Shown in pieces: positions 27,801 through 36,137 of a stretch of 64,000 bases of DNA. The translations under genes were made by a program, and so were the position numbers. This DNA is from Microtetraspora sp. NBRC 16547 (lineage in GTDB: Bacteria; Actinomycetota; Actinomycetes; Streptosporangiales; Streptosporangiaceae), in NCBI RefSeq assembly GCF_030268965.1, contig NZ_BSSE01000027.1:33777-97776 (forward strand). Direction: 5' to 3'. How positions within the stretch are numbered: the stretch's first letter is position 1; every line of letters begins with the position of its first letter. The notes under the pieces are model-generated. The model saw only the letters and a program-made list of their open reading frames with translations, was not told the origin of the DNA and did no database searches.

Positions 27801-29930
27801 GTGGATACCAGCGGATACACCACGGCCGGCGGCGTCGAGGTCGAACGCTTCGTGCGAGAGGTGCCCGAGGCGGCGCTCGAAGAGATCGTGACCTCGCTCG
27901 GCGAGCGTCGCGGCGGCGCGTTCTCCTCCGGCATGGACTACCCCGGCCGGTACAGCCGCTGGGCTTTCGGCTACGTCGATCCCTGCGTGGAGATCGTCGC
28001 CAGGGGGCGGCGGATCTCGGCCCGCGCGCTCAACGAGCGCGGTCGCGTTGTCCTCCCCGCCATCGCCTCGTGCCTGCTCGCGGCGGGCAAGCCGGTGGTC
28101 GCCCCGACCTCCGAGCACGTCGAGGTGACGATCGACGAGTCCGAGGATCTGCTCCCCGAAGAGATGCGCAGCCGCCGCCCGACCGTGTTCACCGCGATCC
28201 GCGAGCTGATGGCGGCCTTCCGCGGCGACGACCCGCATCTCGGGCTGTACGGCGCCTTCGGATACGACCTGGCCTTCCAGTTCGAGCCGATCCGCTACAC
28301 GCTGCCCCGGCCGGGTGATCAGCGCGACCTGGTGCTCCACCTGCCGGACCGGCTGGTCGTGATCGACCGCGTGCGCGAGACCAGCAGGGAATACCTTTAC
28401 GACTTCGTCGTGGATGGCGTCTCCACCCGGGGCCTGGAACGCACGGGTGAGACGTTCCCGATGGCCGCCCCCACCGAGATCCCGCCGAACCCGGAGAGGG
28501 GGGCGTACGCCGAGATCGTCGCCAAGGCGAAGGAGAAGTTCAAGCGCGGCGACCTGTTCGAGGTCGTCCCCGGCCAGGTCTTCCACTCCTCCTGCACCGA
28601 CCCCGCCGCCTTCTACCGCTGCCTGCGCACGAGCAACCCGGCGCCGTACGAGTTCCTGCTCAACCTCGGTGACGGCGAGCACCTGGTGGGCGCGTCACCC
28701 GAGATGTACGTCCGGGTCACCGGCGACCGCGTCGAGACCTGCCCGATCTCCGGCACCATCGCCCGCGGGGCCAACCCCGTCGAGGACGCCGAGGCCATCC
28801 GCACCCTCCTTTCCAGCGTGAAGGAGGAGTCCGAGCTGACCATGTGCACCGACGTGGACCGCAACGACAAGTCGCGCATCTGCGTCCCCGGCACCGTGCG
28901 GGTCATCGGCCGCCGCCAGATCGAGATGTACTCCCGGCTCATCCACACCGTCGACCACATCGAGGGCCGGCTGCGTCCCGAGTTCGACGCCCTCGACGCG
29001 TTCCTCACCCACATGTGGGCGGTCACCGTCACCGGAGCGCCCAAGACCTGGGCCATGCAGTTCATCGAGGACAACGAGGCCACCACCCGTCGCTGGTACG
29101 GCGGGGCCGTCGGCTTCATCGGCTTCGACGGCTCCATGAACACCGGCCTCACCCTGCGTACCGCGCAGATCCGCGGCGGCGTGGCCACGGTCAGGGCCGG
29201 CGCCACGCTGCTGTTCGACTCCGACCCCGAGGCCGAGGAGCGCGAGACCGAGCTCAAGGCCAGCGCCCTCCTCGGGGCACTCGCCGCCGTCGGCCAGGAG
29301 CGGCAGGAGGCCGCGCAGGTGCAGGCCGCCGACCTGCCCGGCACGGGGCACACCGTGCTTCTTGTGGACCACGAGGACTCCTTCGTCAACACGCTGGCCG
29401 ACTACTTCCGCCAGCAGGGCGCGTCCGTGGTGACCCTGCGGCACGGGTTCCCGCTGGAGATGCTCGACGAGATCGCGCCGACGCTCGTGGTCCTTTCGCC
29501 CGGCCCGGGCTGGCCGTCCGACTTCGGCTGCTCCGCCCTCGTCGAGGCGCTGTACACCAGGGAACTGCCTGTCTTCGGCGTCTGCCTCGGAATGCAGGCG
29601 ATGATCGAGCAGGCCGGGGGCACCCTGGAGCTGCTCCCGTACCCCGAGCACGGCAAGCGCGGGCAGGTGCGCAGGGAAGGGGAGAGCGCGCTGCTCGACG
29701 GCCTGCCCGCCGAGTTCGTGGCCGCGCGCTACCACTCGCTGCACGCCAAGCGGCCCGGTGTGCGTGGTTTCGCCGTCACCGCCACGACTCCGGACGGCGC
29801 GGCGATGGCCATCGAGGACGCCGAGAACCGGCGCTTCGCCGTGCAGTTCCACCCCGAGTCGATCCTCACCACCCAGGGCGGCGCCGGCGCCAGGATCATC
29901 GCCAACGTCCTGCGCCTCTGCGCGCGATAG
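27801..29930 (+). CDS. trpEG: Fused anthranilate synthase TrpE-TrpG
   Basis: A 709-residue enzyme converting chorismate and glutamine to anthranilate. Residues 1-500 are the TrpE chorismate-binding part (KRGDLFEVVPGQVFHSSC, ASPEMYVRVTGDRVETCPISG, SELTMCTDVDRNDKSRIC). Residues about 515-709 are the glutamine amidotransferase with nucleophile FGVCLGMQAM and His/Glu in VQFHPESI. Fused TrpEG proteins occur in rhizobia and in some actinomycetes. The GTG start has AAGGGG upstream. No other trp gene follows. The attenuator points to control by tryptophan. Confidence 0.95.
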   Translation: MDTSGYTTAGGVEVERFVREVPEAALEEIVTSLGERRGGAFSSGMDYPGRYSRWAFGYVDPCVEIVARGRRISARALNERGRVVLPAIASCLLAAGKPVVAPTSEHVEVTIDESEDLLPEEMRSRRPTVFTAIRELMAAFRGDDPHLGLYGAFGYDLAFQFEPIRYTLPRPGDQRDLVLHLPDRLVVIDRVRETSREYLYDFVVDGVSTRGLERTGETFPMAAPTEIPPNPERGAYAEIVAKAKEKFKRGDLFEVVPGQVFHSSCTDPAAFYRCLRTSNPAPYEFLLNLGDGEHLVGASPEMYVRVTGDRVETCPISGTIARGANPVEDAEAIRTLLSSVKEESELTMCTDVDRNDKSRICVPGTVRVIGRRQIEMYSRLIHTVDHIEGRLRPEFDALDAFLTHMWAVTVTGAPKTWAMQFIEDNEATTRRWYGGAVGFIGFDGSMNTGLTLRTAQIRGGVATVRAGATLLFDSDPEAEERETELKASALLGALAAVGQERQEAAQVQAADLPGTGHTVLLVDHEDSFVNTLADYFRQQGASVVTLRHGFPLEMLDEIAPTLVVLSPGPGWPSDFGCSALVEALYTRELPVFGVCLGMQAMIEQAGGTLELLPYPEHGKRGQVRREGESALLDGLPAEFVAARYHSLHAKRPGVRGFAVTATTPDGAAMAIEDAENRRFAVQFHPESILTTQGGAGARIIANVLRLCAR

Positions 29931-30514
29931 CCGTTCCCGTTCAGCGGCCGTCCGGGCCGGTGCGGAAAAGCCGTACCAGCCTGGGCGGCTGAACAACCTG
30001 AACAACCTGAAACTGCCTGAAACTGCCTGAACACCGTGAACAGGCCGCGCAGGGCGAACGAGGCGGGACGGTGGTGGTCGGGTCACCTTCGGGGGCGGCG
30101 GCAAGGCGAAACCGAGAACAATGCGAGTCTGCGGGGCAATGCCGCGCTCCTGGGATGCACGCCCTGGCCGATGCGCGCCGATGATCAGCTTTTCTCCCGT
30201 GGTCGGCCGCTCCCGTGGTCGGCCGCGCTCGTGATCAGCCGCGCTCGTGAGCAGAGGTGCTCTCGTGATCAGCTGTGCCTGTGAGCACCGGCGCGCCGGG
30301 GGTGATCCCGGGGAGACGCGACTCGGAAGCACCTGATTCGGCGACAGACGCGGCGCAACAGAGGTGATTCCGGGATGAAACGGGTCTGGCGCTGTTTCTC
30401 CAGTGGGCGGTGGCAGAGGAAAGCTTGAAACTCGAATTCCGTTCTACCGGCTATCCGATTGGTTGATGGTTGGCGTCAGATACTTCCCCTTAGATCGATT
30501 TATCATCAAAAAGT
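29931..30514. other. Long intergenic region with short repeats
   Basis: No gene in about 580 bp. Around 29988-30040 CTGAACAAC and CTGAAACTGC are repeated. Around 30180-30290 GTGATCAGC/GTGAGCAG-like repeats occur. From about 30420 the DNA becomes AT-rich (30470-30515), probably the promoter of the ABC operon. Confidence 0.55.
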
Positions 30515-30527
30515 AGGAGGAAATTGG

Positions 30528-30545
30528 ATGATCTTTGGTCGATAA
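30528..30545 (+). CDS. Five-codon upstream ORF (MIFGR) before ABC gene
   Basis: ATG ATC TTT GGT CGA TAA follows a perfect AGGAGG with 7-bp spacing. The stop is 9 bp before the ABC ATPase ATG and in the same frame. The ATPase itself has no good ribosome site, so it may be translated by termination-reinitiation from this mini-ORF. Confidence 0.5.
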   Translation: MIFGR

Positions 30546-30554
30546 TCGCCTGCG

Positions 30555-31445
30555 ATGAGTGCGATCGAGATCCGAAACCTGTCGAAATCCTTCGGCGCGG
30601 TGCGAGCGGTCGACGGCGTCTCCTTCACGGTGGAGGCAGGATCCGTCACCGGGTACCTCGGGCCGAACGGCGCCGGAAAGACCACCACACTGCGTTCCCT
30701 GCTCGGCCTGGTCACGCCCGACTCGGGCGAGGCGCTGGTCAACGGGAAGCGCTACACCGCCATGGCCGCGCCCCTCAATGAGGTCGGGGCCGTGCTCGAA
30801 GCCACCAACTTCCATCCCGGCCGTACCGCGCGCAACCATCTGCGGCTGCTCTGCGTCGCCGCCGGGCTCCCCGTCGGGAGCGCGGACGAGGCTCTCGCCC
30901 AGGTCGGCCTGGCGGAGGCAGCGGGCAAGCGCGTCGGCGGCTTCTCGCTCGGCATGCGCCAGCGGCTCGCCCTCGCCTCCGCGCTACTAGGCGAGCCCAA
31001 GGTCTACATCCTGGACGAACCGGCCAACGGACTGGACCCGGCCGGCATCCAGTGGCTGCGCGGCTTCCTGCGGCACCTCGCCCATGACCGGGGCGCGGCT
31101 GTCCTGGTGTCCAGTCACGTGCTGTCCGAGGTCGAGCAGACCGTGGACAACGTCGTGATCATCGCGAGTGGCCGTCTCGTACGGCAGGGCACGCTGGCCG
31201 AGCTCACAACCAACGGCGAGAAGACCGTACGGGTCCGGACGGCGGAGGGTAGCGACCTCGAACCCGCGCTGGAGAAGGCGGGGGCGACGGTCGAGCGGCT
31301 CGACGACGGCGCGCTGCGCGTCCACGGTCTCGCGCCAGAGGAGATCGGGCGGATCGTGCTCGACCAGCGGGTCGTGCTCACCGAGCTGGCCGCCGAACGG
31401 TCGGATCTGCAGAAGGTCTTCCTGGAACTGACGGAGGAACGATGA
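30555..31445 (+). CDS. ABC transporter ATP-binding protein
   Basis: A 296-residue ABC ATPase of the drug/antimicrobial-peptide exporter type. Walker A GPNGAGKTTTL near residue 41, signature FSLGMRQRL, Walker B VYILDEPANGLDP and switch His in SSHVLSEVEQ are intact. The C-terminal 80 residues form the usual accessory domain of this class. Its only likely ribosome site serves a five-codon ORF just upstream. It pairs with the permease that overlaps its stop by 4 nt. Confidence 0.92.
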   Translation: MSAIEIRNLSKSFGAVRAVDGVSFTVEAGSVTGYLGPNGAGKTTTLRSLLGLVTPDSGEALVNGKRYTAMAAPLNEVGAVLEATNFHPGRTARNHLRLLCVAAGLPVGSADEALAQVGLAEAAGKRVGGFSLGMRQRLALASALLGEPKVYILDEPANGLDPAGIQWLRGFLRHLAHDRGAAVLVSSHVLSEVEQTVDNVVIIASGRLVRQGTLAELTTNGEKTVRVRTAEGSDLEPALEKAGATVERLDDGALRVHGLAPEEIGRIVLDQRVVLTELAAERSDLQKVFLELTEER

Positions 31446-32224
31446 TCGGCCTGGTGCGTGCGGAGCTGTTGAAGCTGACCACCACGCGGCTCTGGTGGGT
31501 CATGCTCCTCGTCACCCTCTTCCTGATCGGCGTGAACCTCGCCGTCTTCATCGGCTTCGCCGGTAACCCGCAGGGCGGCCTGCCCGCCCTGGACACGCCG
31601 GAGTGGGGACAGCTCGCGTTGTCGGCCGGATCGAGCGGCAAGATCTTCGTGATGATCCTCGGCGTCGTGATGCTCACTTCCGAATATCGCTACCAGACGA
31701 TCACCGGCACCTTCCTGACGACGCCGCAGCGCGGACGCGTGATCGCCGCCAAGCTGCTCGCCGGCCTGATCGTGGGTGCCCTGTTCGCGCTGGCCGTGCT
31801 GATCTTCACGGCTCTGATCGTGATCCCGACGGTGCTGATCGCGGGAGGCGAGCTGTCACTGACGGAGTTGCGTGTCCCGCAGATCGGCCTCGGGACCGTC
31901 GCCTCGCTCGCGCTTTACGCGATCTTGGGCATCGCTCTGGGCGCGCTGGTGCGCAACCAGATCGCCGGCATCGTCGGAGCCGTGGCCTGGGCGTACGTGA
32001 TCGAGAGTGTCTTCTTGGCGATCCCCGCCTTGCAGGTCGTGGGCAAGTGGTTCCCCGGCGGTGCCGCCCAAGCACTGATGAACATCGACGTGAACACCGG
32101 CATGAACACCGGCATGGGAACCGACATGCTGCCTCCATGGGGCGGCGCCATCGTCCTTGTCGGCTACGCGGTCGTCTTCGCGGTCGTGGCCTCCGCCACC
32201 ACAGTCCGCCGCGACATCACCTGA
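31442..32224 (+). CDS. ABC-2 type permease
   Basis: A 260-residue integral membrane protein with six predicted spans, starting MIGLVRAELLKLTTTRLWWV, the typical opening of ABC-2 permeases partnered with this ATPase class. Near the C-terminus a loop carries a short NTGMNTGMGTDM repeat encoded by a 12-bp duplication. Translationally coupled to the ATPase. Substrate unknown. Confidence 0.88.
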   Translation: MIGLVRAELLKLTTTRLWWVMLLVTLFLIGVNLAVFIGFAGNPQGGLPALDTPEWGQLALSAGSSGKIFVMILGVVMLTSEYRYQTITGTFLTTPQRGRVIAAKLLAGLIVGALFALAVLIFTALIVIPTVLIAGGELSLTELRVPQIGLGTVASLALYAILGIALGALVRNQIAGIVGAVAWAYVIESVFLAIPALQVVGKWFPGGAAQALMNIDVNTGMNTGMGTDMLPPWGGAIVLVGYAVVFAVVASATTVRRDIT

Positions 32225-32348
32225 GTTCGCAGCGTTGTGTAGCGAGCGCTGCCGTCAGTGCCATACGCCGCGTCGTATGGCAGCGCTCGTATGGCAGCGC
32301 TTGTATGGCAGACCCCTCTCGGGACTCTGAGGGCCCGTGTCCGGTCCA
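32225..32348. repeat. Spacer with CGTATGGCAGCG repeats
   Basis: The unit CGTATGGCAGCGC occurs about three times (32270-32315), and GCCATACG/CGTATGGC can form a hairpin that may end the ABC operon and the convergent HNH gene. Confidence 0.55.
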
Positions 32349-35090
32349 TCAACGATTGGGGCGGGGGCCGATGTAGGTGAATGCCCATCGGTTGTCGCCG
32401 ACGCGGTGGAGTTGGTAGCGCTCGGGGTGTTGGTAGCGGTCGCGGTTGTGGAATTGGCAGGTGGGTCCGAGGTTGTCGAGGTCGGTGGCGCCTGCGTCGC
32501 TCCAGTTTTGGACGTGGTCGATCTGGCAGAGGTGGGCGGGTAGGTGGCAGTCGTCGACCATGCAGGTGGCGTAGCGGGCGAGGATGGCTCGCCGCTGTGT
32601 TCTGGTGGCGCGGCGGACGGTGCGTCCGACGTCCAGGACTCGTCCTTCGGCGTTCATGACCAGGCGGGTGAGGCTGGAGGTGGATGCCAGGCGGTGGATG
32701 TCGGTGACGGGGAGGAACTGCCCGGTGGACAGCAGTAGGCCGGGCAGCGTCCGGCCCGAGATCAGCCCGCCAGGGGTCACCCAGTCAGACACCCGCCTGC
32801 TCCGCGACGTGCTTCGCCTACCGCGTGGCCCACTCGCCGTATCCCGTGACGTGCTTCGCCTACCGCGCGACGCACCGCCCGTGTCTTGCGGCGTGCTTCG
32901 CCTACCGTGCGGCGCGCCGTCTGCGTCTTGTGATGTGCTTCGCCTGTCCCGCGGCGCGCCGCCTGCGTTTTGCGGTGTGCTTCGCCTATCCCGCGATGTA
33001 CTCGCTGTATCCCGCGATGGGCCGCCCGTGGCTTGCGTCCGGTCTCGTCCGTCCGCTGTCGTGCACGCTTCATCCCGGGTCGTGCCACGACCTTTGCCGG
33101 ACGGCCTGCGTTCCTGCCCGGGCGTGTTCCGCTCGCTTGCGGACGGCTCCCGTTCGCGCCGTGGTTTGTCCGGCTCTTGTCGTGTTGTGGGCGGCTCATC
33201 TGTGTTTGATGTCGAGGCTGTAGCGGGAGGTCCGCTCTCGGTCCTGGCGCCAGTCGCACTCGCGGCCGTGGTGGTTGCGCCGCTGAGGTGAGCAGCTGTG
33301 TGATGCGTCTGGGTGTCATCGGCGGCCGAGTCGCCAACGGCTGCCGCTGCCCCGTCGGTGGCCGCCTCTTGGCCGGTTGTCTTTCCGGCAGCCGTGTCTC
33401 GGGCCGCCGCGTCCTGCGGCGCGGCCGTGCCTTGCATGGTGGCATCCTGCCTGGCGGCGTCCTGCCTGGCGGTGCCCTGCCCGCTCTGGGCGTGGTCAGT
33501 ACTCTCCCGGGCTGCCGCGCCCTGGGTGGTGGTGGTGCCGTGGCCGGCTTCCTCGCAGTCGGCGCTCTCGCGGGCAGCGGTGTTCTCGCGGGCTGTCATG
33601 TCTTGTGCGCCGCTGTCCTGGGCGGCCCTGTCGCGGGCAGCCTCCTCGGAGCCGGCGCTGTCGTGGTCGGCACGCTCCGGGGCTGCCACGTCGTGCGTGG
33701 CAGCAGCTTGCGCGTCGGCGCCACGGCCGGAGACACCACGGCCGGGGGCGCCGTGGTCGTGGGCCGCCATGTCGTGCGTGGCCGCCTCTTGCGTGTCGGC
33801 GCCCTGGGCCGGGGTGCCCTGAGCCGGGGTGCACCGGGCCGGGGTGTCGTGGCTGGGGGCTGCCGGTGGGTCGTCGGGGAGGGACTCGGCGTTGACCAGA
33901 ACCAGCAGCTCGGTGCCGATCTGGTGTTCCAGCAGCGCGATCAGCGTGTCGGCATTCCGCACCCGCAGCGGCCGGTCATCACCCTCGGCCTTGGGCTTGG
34001 CATACGCATCCAGCAACGCCCGAAGCCGCGCGCCCGCCTCCCGGGGCAGCCGGAACTCCCCCTCCAGGCCGCCGGTGGAGCTTTCCCGCACAAGCAGGAA
34101 ACGCTGCCGGTAGTCGGCCTCGGCGTCATCGGCCTCCCCATCAGGGTTCAGCACCGCGTGCAGGTAGCGGCCGGCCCGGGCGATCTCCGCCGGAGTCGCC
34201 TGCTCGGCGAGCGTGATGAGGATCGGCTCGGCCAGCGCGGCCTGCTCATCGGTCAACCGGCCGGTCGCCGCGCAGATCGCCGTCACATACCCCTCCGCCA
34301 GGCTGCCGTCGGCGAACCGGGCCCGCACCGTGGGTAGGCGGGCCAGCTCCACCGCGAGCGCCAGCATCCGGCCCGCGCCCGCGACACTCATCCCGGCAGC
34401 GGTACGCAGCCAGGACTTGGTGGAGGCATGCCCGCACGCCTTGGCCTCACCGGCGGCATGCACCCGCTCCACCCGCGCCGCGATCGCCGAGATGAGCCGA
34501 TCCCGCGCGAACAGCAGGTCTTCCGCCTCGGCCAGACACACCCCCGGCGAGTCCGGCACCAGCGCGAGCGCCAGCTCAGAGGCCGTCTCCCGGACCGAGG
34601 CCACCAACGGCCACGACACCCGACCCGACGACATGCCACCACCGGGAGCGGCCTGCTCCTCCGCCGGAGCCTCGCCGTCATCGAAGGTCTCGCCGTTGCC
34701 GGAGCTTTCATGACCACGAGCGTCTCCACGGTGGGACGCTTCCCGGAAGCCGGAAGCACGCTGCTTCTCGGTCGGACCTTCGTCGGTGTGCAAGGCGTCG
34801 CCGTTGGGGGGAGTCTCGCCATAGGCGAAGGCACCTCCACGGTGGGAGGCTTTCCCGCATCCGGAAGCAGGCCGCTGCTCCGCGGCCGGAGCGCCGTTGT
34901 GGACGGTGCCGCTGCTCGCAGACGTGGGTGCCGCGCAGTCCTTGTCGGGGGCAAGGGCTGAACTGCCGTCCGACCTCCAGGACTTCGCCCGCGAGGTGAT
35001 CTGATCCCACCACTCGGAATCGCACGGCCCAGGCGGAGAAGGACGCTCGTCTCGCGAAAAGAACTCCAACGATCCGAAGAACTCCGCCAC
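32349..35090 (-). CDS. DUF222/13E12-type HNH endonuclease with giant linker
   Basis: A 913-residue protein. The DUF222 (13E12) helical domain lies in the N-terminal third (RDRLISAIAARVERVHAAGE, LRTAAGMSVAGAGRMLALAV). The C-terminal 60 residues hold an HNH motif with its zinc cysteines (CMVDDCHLPAHLCQIDHVQN, DLDNLGPTCQFHNRDRY). Between them, about 370 residues are low-complexity Ala/Thr/Asp/Gln then Arg/Ser/Gly-rich repeats (GAPRDRRSTSQDADGAPHGR), far longer than in ordinary members. Start GTG 35090 has GGAGGGGG upstream; longer in-frame starts exist. A LexA-like box lies 50 bp upstream. Likely a DNA-damage-linked nuclease, exact role unknown. Confidence 0.85.
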   Translation of the reverse strand: MAEFFGSLEFFSRDERPSPPGPCDSEWWDQITSRAKSWRSDGSSALAPDKDCAAPTSASSGTVHNGAPAAEQRPASGCGKASHRGGAFAYGETPPNGDALHTDEGPTEKQRASGFREASHRGDARGHESSGNGETFDDGEAPAEEQAAPGGGMSSGRVSWPLVASVRETASELALALVPDSPGVCLAEAEDLLFARDRLISAIAARVERVHAAGEAKACGHASTKSWLRTAAGMSVAGAGRMLALAVELARLPTVRARFADGSLAEGYVTAICAATGRLTDEQAALAEPILITLAEQATPAEIARAGRYLHAVLNPDGEADDAEADYRQRFLLVRESSTGGLEGEFRLPREAGARLRALLDAYAKPKAEGDDRPLRVRNADTLIALLEHQIGTELLVLVNAESLPDDPPAAPSHDTPARCTPAQGTPAQGADTQEAATHDMAAHDHGAPGRGVSGRGADAQAAATHDVAAPERADHDSAGSEEAARDRAAQDSGAQDMTARENTAARESADCEEAGHGTTTTQGAAARESTDHAQSGQGTARQDAARQDATMQGTAAPQDAAARDTAAGKTTGQEAATDGAAAAVGDSAADDTQTHHTAAHLSGATTTAASATGARTESGPPATASTSNTDEPPTTRQEPDKPRREREPSASERNTPGQERRPSGKGRGTTRDEACTTADGRDRTQATGGPSRDTASTSRDRRSTPQNAGGAPRDRRSTSQDADGAPHGRRSTPQDTGGASRGRRSTSRDTASGPRGRRSTSRSRRVSDWVTPGGLISGRTLPGLLLSTGQFLPVTDIHRLASTSSLTRLVMNAEGRVLDVGRTVRRATRTQRRAILARYATCMVDDCHLPAHLCQIDHVQNWSDAGATDLDNLGPTCQFHNRDRYQHPERYQLHRVGDNRWAFTYIGPRPNR

Positions 35091-35139
35091 GCCCGCCCCC
35101 TCCCCGGCTATTCGAACGCGCATCTGAATAATGCCACAC

Positions 35140-35155
35140 TCGAACACGTATTCGC
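35140..35155. promoter_or_regulatory. LexA (SOS) box-like sequence before HNH gene
   Basis: TCGAACACGTATTCGC matches 10 of 12 defined bases of the mycobacterial-type SOS box TCGAAC-N4-GTTCGA. It lies 50 bp upstream of the HNH gene start. 13E12-family genes in Mycobacterium tuberculosis are known to carry SOS boxes. Confidence 0.5.
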
Positions 35156-35467
35156 AACAGTTTTCGAGGGGTGACTGGCTGATTCTTTTGCGGCAGAATT
35201 GGAAAGATGTCCCTTTAAGTACGTATTACAGCGCAAATTGGAGGTCTTAAGTTAATGCCGTCGCCCTGTTGTTGATCGAACGACTTGTCGCGGAACATCC
35301 AGAATGATGCTAGGGGCAAGCTGTAGCTCAATGTGGAGAATATCCGCGATGTCCTGAATGCTGCTAACGCTAGGAGTGTGGTGCTTTGGAATTAAGTGTT
35401 TGAGAGGGGGTGATAAGGGGCGGCCTGTCGTGCAGTCGTAGTCGAGGAAGATCGCCAACATGCTCGG
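35156..35467. other. Low-GC spacer, possible decayed sequence
   Basis: This stretch is clearly less GC-rich than its surroundings. A minus-strand frame across 35252-35572 contains LAIFLDYDCTTGRPLSP, which faintly recalls the catalytic strand of HAD phosphatases such as trehalose-phosphatase, but nothing else supports this. I assign no gene. Confidence 0.3.
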
Positions 35468-35590
35468 GTGTCGCGCGAGCGCCACCGCCCCTTCGATCTC
35501 ACTGGCGCCCAACGGGGGCTGGTCGAGCCGCTGCTGCCCGCGCCGAATACCGGCGGCCGGCCGGAGAATCACTTGCGCCGTGCGTCTCAG
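35468..35590 (+). pseudogene. Relic: N-terminus of an IS5-type transposase
   Basis: The frame reads RHRPFDLTGAQRGLVEPLLP followed by GGRPENHLRRA, matching the conserved N-terminal domain of IS4/IS5-family DDE transposases. It stops matching after about 40 residues; the catalytic domain is absent. The break coincides with the end of the TetR relic on the other strand. Confidence 0.55.
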
Positions 35591-35870
35591 TCCGTACGGC
35601 CGTACGCCCGCAGAAAGGCGCGGACGCCGGCCGCGGCGATGCGGTCGGTCTCCTCCGGCGGGAGTGGGCAGACACCCCAGTACGAGCGGATCGCGATGTC
35701 GGTCGAGGTGAGGGTCATGAGGTGACCGGCGGCCTGGGCGGGGTCGCCGCGGGCATCGATCAGGCCGTGGGTATCAGGCCGTGGGCGTCCAGTGCGGCCA
35801 TCGCGGCGGCCGGTTCGCGTCCCGTCGCGCGCGGCAAAAACGTACTCGGCGCCTCGGCGGAGGCGTGAGA
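35587..35870 (-). pseudogene. Relic: C-terminal half of a TetR regulator, frameshifted
   Basis: The distal part (ARGDPAQAAGHLMTLTSTDI, AAGVRAFLRAYGRTD then stop) is a typical TetR ligand-domain end. The proximal part (TGREPAAAMAALDAHGLI) continues it in another frame. The frames are separated by a direct duplication of about 14 bp (CCACGGCCTGATNC twice), which broke the gene. The DNA-binding domain is missing. Confidence 0.65.
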
Positions 35871-36018
35871 ATTTCGATTCCGGCAATGTTGATATTTAGG
35901 CGAGTAAGCTCCATGTAATCACCCTCGCTGTCTCGGTCTTTTTGCTGCTCTGGTGATTTTCTTGTGATCTTCCTGATGAATGCGCGGGTACGCACGGTCC
36001 CGTCACTTCAAGAGAAAT
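35871..36018. other. Spacer without gene
   Basis: Less GC-rich sequence between the TetR relic and the TNT-domain gene. No coding signal is seen. Confidence 0.4.
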
Positions 36019-36075
36019 CACCAGGACGGCATTCACCTGAAATATGTCAACGCGATTTCCGGTGCCATCCTGGTG
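36019..36075. promoter_or_regulatory. Long inverted repeat upstream of TNT gene
   Basis: CACCAGGACGGCA (36019-36031) and TGCCATCCTGGTG (36063-36075) pair over 12 of 13 positions with a 31-base loop. It could be a 5' leader structure, an operator or leftover insertion-element ends. Confidence 0.55.
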
Positions 36076-36137
36076 GATTTACGTATTGAAGCGGACGAGT
36101 CCGGTGAAACTCCACGCGAGTCCTTTCAGGAGAATCC

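Noticed and set aside
32270..32315. CGTATGGCAGCG repeats considered as a CRISPR-like array
   Set aside because: Units are short, nearly contiguous and lack unique spacers. They are simple tandem repeats.
33288..34337. Open frames antisense to the HNH linker rich in Cys/Arg/Gly
   Set aside because: They mirror the low-complexity linker in other frames and have no ribosome site or family motifs.
35252..35572. 106-residue minus-strand frame with LAIFLDYDCTT, like a HAD phosphatase strand
   Set aside because: Only one short segment resembles the family, and it overlaps the IS5-type fragment. Kept as a remark, not as a gene.
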